A stretch of 64,000 nt of DNA, from the NCBI GenBank assembly GCA_035222895.1, contig JAVYIG010005298.1, positions 1-64,000 on the forward strand. The letters run 5' to 3'. Made by a program: the position numbers and the translations under genes. Below are positions 57,848-64,000 of the stretch, piece after piece; the first letter of the stretch is position 1; each line of letters starts with the position of its first letter. The notes under the pieces were generated by a model. That model was not told the origin of the DNA, searched no databases, and worked only from the letters and a program-made list of their open reading frames with translations. Source of the DNA: Strongylocentrotus droebachiensis. Its lineage: Eukaryota; Echinodermata; Echinoidea; Camarodonta; Strongylocentrotidae.

Positions 57848-60800
57848 TCAGTTCATCCTTGGTTTCTTAATCTTAGGTGTATCCGTTGGGCTCTTCTCAA
57901 AGTAAAATGAGCTGAACAGTCCTGTGTTGGTCTTCGAAAGACCGCACGCATCTTGGCTCATGAGCTCCTGCGTGTTGCAGCTGTGTTGCTCGGAGTTGTT
58001 GTTGCTGTGTTGCTCAGAGTTGTTGCTGTCTGTGTTGCTGCCACCTGTTGCAGCCTCTGCTGCCTCCAGGATGTCCATGTCCTCTTGGGAGAACTGGTCG
58101 TCTTCTTCAAAGAAAGATTTCTCAAAGAATGACAGGATGCTCTTCTGCTTGGGATCCTGAGAAAAAATATATAATAATAATAACAACATTTATAATGCGC
58201 ACATATCAACCTAAAAGGATGCTCAAGGTGCCTTAACAAATTTGAAAATTATTACCCCGGCTTGAGCTGTGCCGCCATTACGGCACTCTAGCATTTTAAG
58301 GAACTACTTCCTGCCAGGTACCCATTTACATCACCATTTGCAGACGAGATGAACATTCATAACCCTATTTGTGAAAGCTTAATCTGACACGCATACGTGG
58401 GAAGTTGTTAAACCACCTGGCTCTTAAGCTGCTGTTTTGGGGCTGACAAATAGAAAAGATGAATATTTGAAAACCACAGTAAAACCTCCTTTCGTATAGA
58501 CTATTCGTCTATAAACACATTATTTTTTCACTAATCAGAGTTTCTCACTGAAACCAGTACTAACGTGACCTGCAGGTAAAGACAGCCTGCTTATAAAGAC
58601 TATTAAAATGAGTTTTAACACACATTTAAATGGGATTTTTGTGAACTTGCACTTATGTTCGTGAAACAACGCCTTGGTGGTTCCCGTATTGAGTCTATGG
58701 GAATGAAGAAAAGTCTGTAGTCGATGGATTAAACATAATTTACATCTAATCCAAATTTATTGGGTAGGAAATGTTTACCTTTAATTCTGTGGTATCGGCT
58801 TCCCCAAAGTCATCTTTGGACAGACCAGCTTTGCTCAGGATAGACAGTTTCTTCTGAATCAGAGGCCTGTAGGAAAGCAATACAACATAACAGTTACACA
58901 AAATTTAAAAAAAAAGTATCTGAATAAGATATTCAATTCTAATTTACATTCAAACATTTATTGTGAAGTGGGGTCTTTTTTAATCGTAAAAACATACAGC
59001 AACAAGCTCTGCACAATGCATCTTGATATATCTTGAGGACAGCACAGAGGAAATTTTTTGTTAAGAGTTTCAAGTGACCAATTTTCTACTTTGAAATTCA
59101 CATGAATTTCGTTATCAAAACTTTGCAATAGTCATAACAAATTGTCACCTACTTGTTTCTCTTACACTTCTGCTTTCACAAATTATAACTCGTTACAAAG
59201 GTTGGAATGCCTTCAACACATCAATACCAACAATTGGTATGCCAAGAGTTGCTCTGCAGTTAATATTCTATACTAAACAAAAGCTAACTTCAACTCTGGA
59301 CCATACACTACACCTAACCCCAGCCCAATGGAACCCTTACACTAACCCTATATCTTAAATGAAACATAGCTCAGAGCACACGTCACAAGGGCAAAAGATA
59401 TGTTACTGAATTTATAATAATTTAATGATTTTGAATAATTGTGTACTTGACATACCATATGTAGTCATCTGCAGTCTGCTTGGCTATGAGGTAACGAACG
59501 GTCACTGACTCTTGCTGACCGATACGATGGACGCGGTCTTCGGCCTGAACCAAGATTCCAGGATTCCAGAAGAGTTCAGCGAAGAGCACCGTGGATGCTG
59601 CAGTGAGGGTGATCCCTGCGTTACAAGCCGTGATGGAGAGGACTGCTACCTGGTAGGAATCATTGGTCTGGAACTTCTCTACCAGCTCATTACGCATGTA
59701 AGATGAAGTGCTGCCGTCTATCCGGATGATCTTGATTTTCTGTTCAAGAAAATAGAGCAAAGTAGATATAATAAACATTTCTGCTGCCTCATACAAAAGA
59801 AAATCATCATCATCATTATCATTTTCATCATTATCATCATCACCATTAGCATAACCACCATCATTGTTATCACCATCATCATCATCATCATCATCAGCAT
59901 CATCATCATCATCATCATCATCTTCATCATCATCATCATCATCACAATAATCATTATCATCATCATCATCATCATCATCATCATTATCATCTTCATCATC
60001 CTCTTTAATATCATCATCATCATCATCATCACAGAAGGAGCAGTAACAGGTATTAAAGCTACATGCCATATTCAAATATCCCCAATAAGAATGCATAATC
60101 TTTCTTCAAGATTTGTACTTGTGATCAGGGGGCTCAAGTTTCTTTCCAATCTTACCTTTTTGAGAAGAGCTTCAGCCAGCGCATCCATGACTTTCGAATG
60201 ATGAGCAAAGACAAGAAACTTATGACCGCACTCTGCCAAGTCAATCACATACTCCCTGCAGGCAAAACAAATGGGTACCAGAAGTAAGACTTCAAAAGTT
60301 TGAAGAACCACTCACAGAATTTAGAACAAGTTATCTGCTGAGAGAAGGGCATTAACGCTGTACACAAAAATGATGAGGTAACGCATTTCTGGTTCTCAGC
60401 ATATGATGTATTATAGATTTTTTTGGAAAATTTTCTTTCTTATGAAAAGTGAATCAAAACAATGTACAGTACTATAAATATTTTCATCTAAAATCTTTTC
60501 AGTATGTTATGAAAGTTTAATAAAAGGGTCAATTACTTTGTTACTTTGTTATCAAACACAATGGTCTACACCTGGCTCAGTTATGTATTTTTTTTAATTA
60601 AAAAAGAAGAAGAAATACATTATTTCACAATTTCCCTGATTTCCCGGCTTACAATAATTTGGTTTGGTTATGAGCATATCATCATTCATTTTAAAATGGA
60701 ATGAAGAATTTGTAAAAATGTTCAATCATATTCACAGGACACAAATATATATATCCAAAGTAAAATGCATTAATGGAGTAAAATGATGACAGACCTAGCA

Positions 60801-63673
60801 TCAAAATCATACTTATATATATATATATATGGAATCTTACTTCAATGCAGGTATCTTGGCCAGTCCTGTTTCACTGAAATACTTGAGTAATGTTCCCTGT
60901 GTATCTGATTTCTTCTTCTCCATATCCTTTGCCGCACACTTGAGTGACTGGTTACCTGTCTTTACAGAGCTTGGATCCATGATTACCTGTGAACAGATTA
61001 TAATGGAATATAACCAAAAAATTTTTTTTACTGGGATACATTATTACCTACAAACAGATATTATTGCAATGGAACAACAGTTCCGTTTTCTGTTTGATTT
61101 AAATATCAGAGTCATTGAATCAACACCATGAAGATTGAGAGGAAGGAAGGGAAGGCAGGAGGGTAGAAGGGGAGGGAGGGGAAAGAGGGAGGGAAGAAGA
61201 AATGAAAGCATGAAAACGGGAGAGAGAGGTGGGAGGGAGGAAGGAAAGGAGGGAAGGAAGGACAGGGAGTGGAAGGGAAGGGAAAAGGAGAAGGAAGGAG
61301 GGAGTAAAGTGAGCATGGAAGAGGAGGGAATGAGGCAGAGGCAGAAAGGGAGAATGTGATGAAAGAAAGAAAGAAACAAAGAAAAAGAGATGGGAGGAAG
61401 GAAGGAAGGATAGAGAGGGGAGGGGCAATGGAGGGTGCATGATATACAAGACAGGTTTGAGGGAAACATCAAGAGAGATTAAATGATACAGGATTATAGA
61501 TATGTACAATAATAGTATACAAATAATACACAGCAGTGAGGGCATTAGTAAGAATTACCCACACGAGGTACCTTTGGAACAGTCTAACACGCCCGAGGCG
61601 ATAGCCGAGGGTATTTGGATTGTTTTGAAGGTACATGTACAGAGTGTGGGTAATTTTACTAATACCCGACCAAAATGATGTGTATTATTTGTTTTATAAG
61701 ATTATGTTTTATTTGTTTTATAATATGATGCTTTATAACATGACTTTGATAATGACCGGCCATTACCATTGGATAATGACCGGTCAATATCCAAATTACG
61801 CGTTAGGCAAAATAAATGCCTGGTTACGTGTACGCTTTAAACCAATCAATTGATTAGTATCCACGTCATCATCTTATAAACTGCAATGGGACACAGGACA
61901 CACTCACCACTTGTCTAACTTTGGATGGTAACTGTGCGAGGACATCTTTCTTGAGTCTTCTAATCATCACTTTCTCCTCCAGGAGAAGATGAAGCTCAGT
62001 CAGGTTTGAGGAGCCAGAATAGTCCCATCCAAATTGAGTCTTCAAAGAAAAAATTAAAAAATCAATCCTGATGTGTACCGTGTGTAGAAACTAGCTCATT
62101 AAACATTGATAAATAAGATAAATAATTTTATGGTTCAGTTAGTACAGCCTCATTGGAGTAATGCTGGCGGAAAAAGATGCTGCCTTGAAAAATTGGAATC
62201 CTAGACCCTGGAAGAATATTTGCTACAAAAGGTCACATAGGGTTTGAAGTCATTAAATTCTTCTGGATTAGAAAGAAAAAAGAGTTAATGACTTTCTCCT
62301 GGATCAATGATAAATTGTTATACCCATTTTGCATCGCAGTATTAAAGAGTGAAGTCATGGAATAATGGGAACAATCTAGTTTGTTGGAATAACTCTAAGA
62401 CCTTGTGAGGGCTGGTGAACACGTTGGTTGATTGATTGATCTAATTGGTTTATTATGATAAAAATATTAACATAATTGATACATGATAGAAGTAGTGAAC
62501 TTTCTATTTGGTGATCTGACATATACTAAAGCAAACTTTGGTTAGTGGGAACATTTGGGACATGTTTGCAGATCTACAGGGATTACTTCAAAGTTCTGGG
62601 GCAAATTTTTCTGACACCTTATGTACCCTTTAAGAATTACTGAAACTTATGAATAAATTCAGGTTAAATATTTGATAACGGCTGTTCACACCTGCTTGGC
62701 ATCGCAGTATCGGAGAGCAAAATCATGGAACGATGGGAAGAGTCTCGGGTTGACGACGCTGATCTGCTGGAAGAGTTCTGAAGGTCTTGAGAGGGCTGGT
62801 GTACCAGAGAGAAGAAGCACACGGGAGGCTGCCTGCATGGGTAGAGAGGAAATACCACAGGAAGAGTGATGAATTTCAAGAAAAAATGACATTCAAGCAA
62901 AAGTGAAATTCAAGAAAAATGGCAGTTCCAGACAGTGAAATTATTAGTCAAACCTGCTTTAGTAACCACCTGTATAGAAAGGCTACCTGTCTACATTCCA
63001 ATTCAAGAAAAATGGCAATTCCAGACAGTGAAATTATTACAGTAAAACCTGCTTTAGTGACCACCTGTCTACAAAGACCACATTTGTTGTTTCCCTTTAA
63101 AATGTTTCTCATTGAAACATGTACTAAAGGAACCTTTACATAAAGACCACCTGCCTGTAAACACCACTTTTCTTGTCTCCCGTGGGTGGTCTTTATAGAC
63201 AGGTTTCACTGTACAATTATAATAAATAAAACATTAATGACAGCTATAGAGTAGATTTGTAATGCGCAAATACATGTACCGATTCTAAGGGTGCTCAAGG
63301 CACCTAACTAGTTCTACTATTACCCTAGCTTTAGTAAAGCTGCCCTCAAACACTGAATGCATTCAGGGGTTTACTTCTTATCAGGTACCCATTTCATATG
63401 CCTGGGTTGAGAGGGGCTAATGTAGACTAATGCCTTGCCAAAGGACCTAATTTCCATGTTTGGCATTTGACCCACGAACCAAAATATTTGATTCACAGTC
63501 CAGGACCTGTCCACTAGACCCTGTTTATGGTTGACCACTAACAGTGATTGGCAGCCTAAAACCGAATTGTTCACAATTTGAAATTAAACAGCCTTGAAAG
63601 AACTAACCTTCAACAAAGGTAGCGCTGCTTTGGTTCTTGCAGTCTTGTAGCTCTTCAGAAAATGAGACTCATC
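57848..63673 (-). CDS. SMARCAL1: SMARCAL1 annealing helicase, C-terminal part, runs off the right edge
   Basis: Minus-strand exons 63608-63673, 62692-62832, 61908-62039, 60841-60986, 60156-60255, 59456-59739, 58779-58866 and 57848-58156 join in phase to 421 aa. SMARCAL1 is a SNF2 ATPase that reanneals RPA-coated DNA and remodels stalled forks. Visible in order: motif II DESHFLK, motif [15 protein letters not shown], the family block GWDYSGSSN and [28 protein letters not shown] (motif IV), [19 protein letters not shown] (motif V) and [11 protein letters not shown] (motif VI). After these come DDYIWPLIQKKL and [16 protein letters not shown], then a Ser/Asn-rich end. The block after the helicase core matches SMARCAL1 more closely than ZRANB3, and no NZF or HNH domain follows. 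N-terminal RPA-binding, HARP and motif I regions lie outside the window. Confidence 0.95.
58160..58440. repeat. LINE/SINE-like tail element in SMARCAL1 last intron
   Basis: ATAATAATAACAACATTTAT, AATGCGCACATATCAACC, GGATGCTCAAGGTGCC, then ATTACCCCGG, GCCATTACGGCACTC and CTGCCAGGTACCCATTT. It matches blocks at 5703, 6787 and 63240. It starts directly before the acceptor of the last SMARCAL1 exon. Confidence 0.65.
59805..60032. repeat. (TCA)n microsatellite in SMARCAL1 intron
   Basis: About 220 bases of TCATCA repeats with ATTATC interruptions. The minus-strand poly-Asp and poly-Met frames are artefacts that run into the true exon at 59456-59739. Confidence 0.95.
60815..60832. repeat. (AT)n microsatellite
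   Basis: TATATATATATATATATG just outside the donor of a SMARCAL1 exon (60841). Confidence 0.85.
61134..61430. repeat. Purine-rich (GGGA/GGAA)n tract in SMARCAL1 intron
   Basis: Near pure purine on the plus strand for about 300 bases. It serves no coding purpose; it is transcribed as pyrimidines in the SMARCAL1 pre-mRNA. Confidence 0.9.
61541..61667. mobile_element. Foldback element with GC-rich hairpin centre, copy 3 of 3
   Basis: GGGCATTAGTAAGAATTACC, CACAC mirrors GTGTGGGTAATTTTACTAAT, ACCC. The centre is CGCCCGAGGCGATAGCCGAG. It lies in a SMARCAL1 intron. Confidence 0.85.
62905..63036. repeat. 91-bp direct duplication
   Basis: AATTCAAGAAAAATGGCA, TTCCAGACAGTGAAATTATTA occurs at about 62909 and again at about 63000, with a CAAACCTGCTTTAGTAACCA piece between. 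It lies in a SMARCAL1 intron, next to the Tigger-like copy. Confidence 0.85.
63038..63213. mobile_element. Tigger/pogo-like MITE, most complete copy
   Basis: TA-CAGTAAAACCTGCTTTAG at the left mirrors ACAGGTTTCACTG-TA at the right. Inside are repeated ACCACCTGTCTACAAAGACC-like units. TA flanks and CAGT..AACC ends fit the pogo/Tigger group. Confidence 0.78.
63240..63420. repeat. LINE/SINE-like tail element in SMARCAL1 intron
   Basis: GTAATGCGCAAATACATGT, GGGTGCTCAAGGCACC, ATTACCCTAGC and TATCAGGTACCCATTTC match the order seen at 58160. Confidence 0.6.
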
Positions 63674-64000
63674 CTGGAAAAAAAGAGTAAAATGAAAGAA
63701 AAGATAAAAATATCACGTTCCCTTTGGCATTTAAAGATTCATTATCAATATGACAAATACATCCTCCATGCCAATACAATTGCTCTTCTGCAGAATAGAC
63801 ACTTCAAGTACTGGGTACTACAGGCAAGCAAAAATTGTCTTGTAAGTTTAATTGACAACAATGTCAACTGCTTCAAGATTCTGCCATATTGGACAATTGC
63901 CCATAATTTTATGTTTCTGAGTTCCCCAAAACACATTGCATCAACATCGCTGATTTCAGGTCTGGCCTTCAGCATTGCTTCGACTTCAGAATTGCTATGT
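63674..64000 (-). other. SMARCAL1 intron at the window edge
   Basis: The minus strand is open from the edge to about 63745 in one frame, with AMLKARPEISDVDAMCFGEL. It does not match the SMARCAL1 sequence expected before DESH, and no donor joins it. I cannot identify it; it may be chance or a mobile-element fragment. Confidence 0.3.

Noticed and set aside
59718-60032. Poly-Asp and poly-Met frames on the minus strand
   Set aside because: Translation of the (TCA)n microsatellite next to a true SMARCAL1 exon.
57848-63673. Identification as ZRANB3
   Set aside because: The segment after the helicase core ([17 protein letters not shown]) and the block GWDYSGSSN are those of SMARCAL1, and no NZF or HNH domain follows.
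63745-64000. Further SMARCAL1 exon at the right edge
   Set aside because: The frame does not match the sequence expected before DESH and no splice donor joins it to 63673.

Overview
This is a 64 kb piece of an AT-rich animal genome. It carries five intron-containing, conserved single-copy genes embedded in a dense and varied population of mobile-element debris. The tRNA-derived SINE with a Val-like head, the abundant foldback (MITE-like) elements, the frequent TACATGTA and TACCGGTA palindromes, and deuterostome-like orthologues of every gene point to an echinoderm, most likely a sea urchin. The species cannot be fixed from the sequence alone.

Layout from left to right: (1) 2677-9726, plus strand, an inositol hexakisphosphate kinase (IP6K), five coding exons, complete, 459 aa. 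(2) 9727-20200, a long AT-rich interval that may include a long IP6K 3' UTR, then (GA)n repeats, then a 1.73 kb element with perfect 33-bp terminal inverted repeats filled with CCCATATGGG palindromes. (3) 20273-34802, plus strand, a RETREG/FAM134 ER-phagy receptor, eight coding exons, complete, 542 aa. Its 6.3 kb first intron holds a 905-bp almost perfect hairpin element flanked by TA. (4) 39805-41600, minus strand, ribosomal protein RPL37A. Three coding exons are certain; the fourth is an ATG-only first exon upstream that I can only suggest. With it the protein is exactly 92 aa. (5) 50148-54400, plus strand, the 60S biogenesis factor ZNF622/REI1, five coding exons, 437 aa. (6) 57848-63673, minus strand, the C-terminal 421 aa of the annealing helicase SMARCAL1. 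Its N-terminal half lies beyond the right edge. ZNF622 and SMARCAL1 converge tail to tail.

The genes do not form one pathway. RPL37A and ZNF622 both serve the large ribosomal subunit, but they sit about 8.5 kb apart on opposite strands and there is no operon-like arrangement. Every gene call rests on exon reading frames that join in phase at GT/AG borders, which I checked by arithmetic.

The novelty lies in the non-coding part. There are several distinct families of inverted-repeat elements: with TA, TTAA or 6-bp target duplications, and with shared GC-rich hairpin centres. There is an element whose internal repeats are themselves palindromes, a tandem array of about 215 bp, and a TIR element that encloses a reverse transcriptase fossil. 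One DNA transposon-like element just upstream of ZNF622 contains a plausible promoter and 5' exon. I found no wholly new gene system; the best candidates for undescribed biology are the large hairpin and the CATATG-palindrome element.
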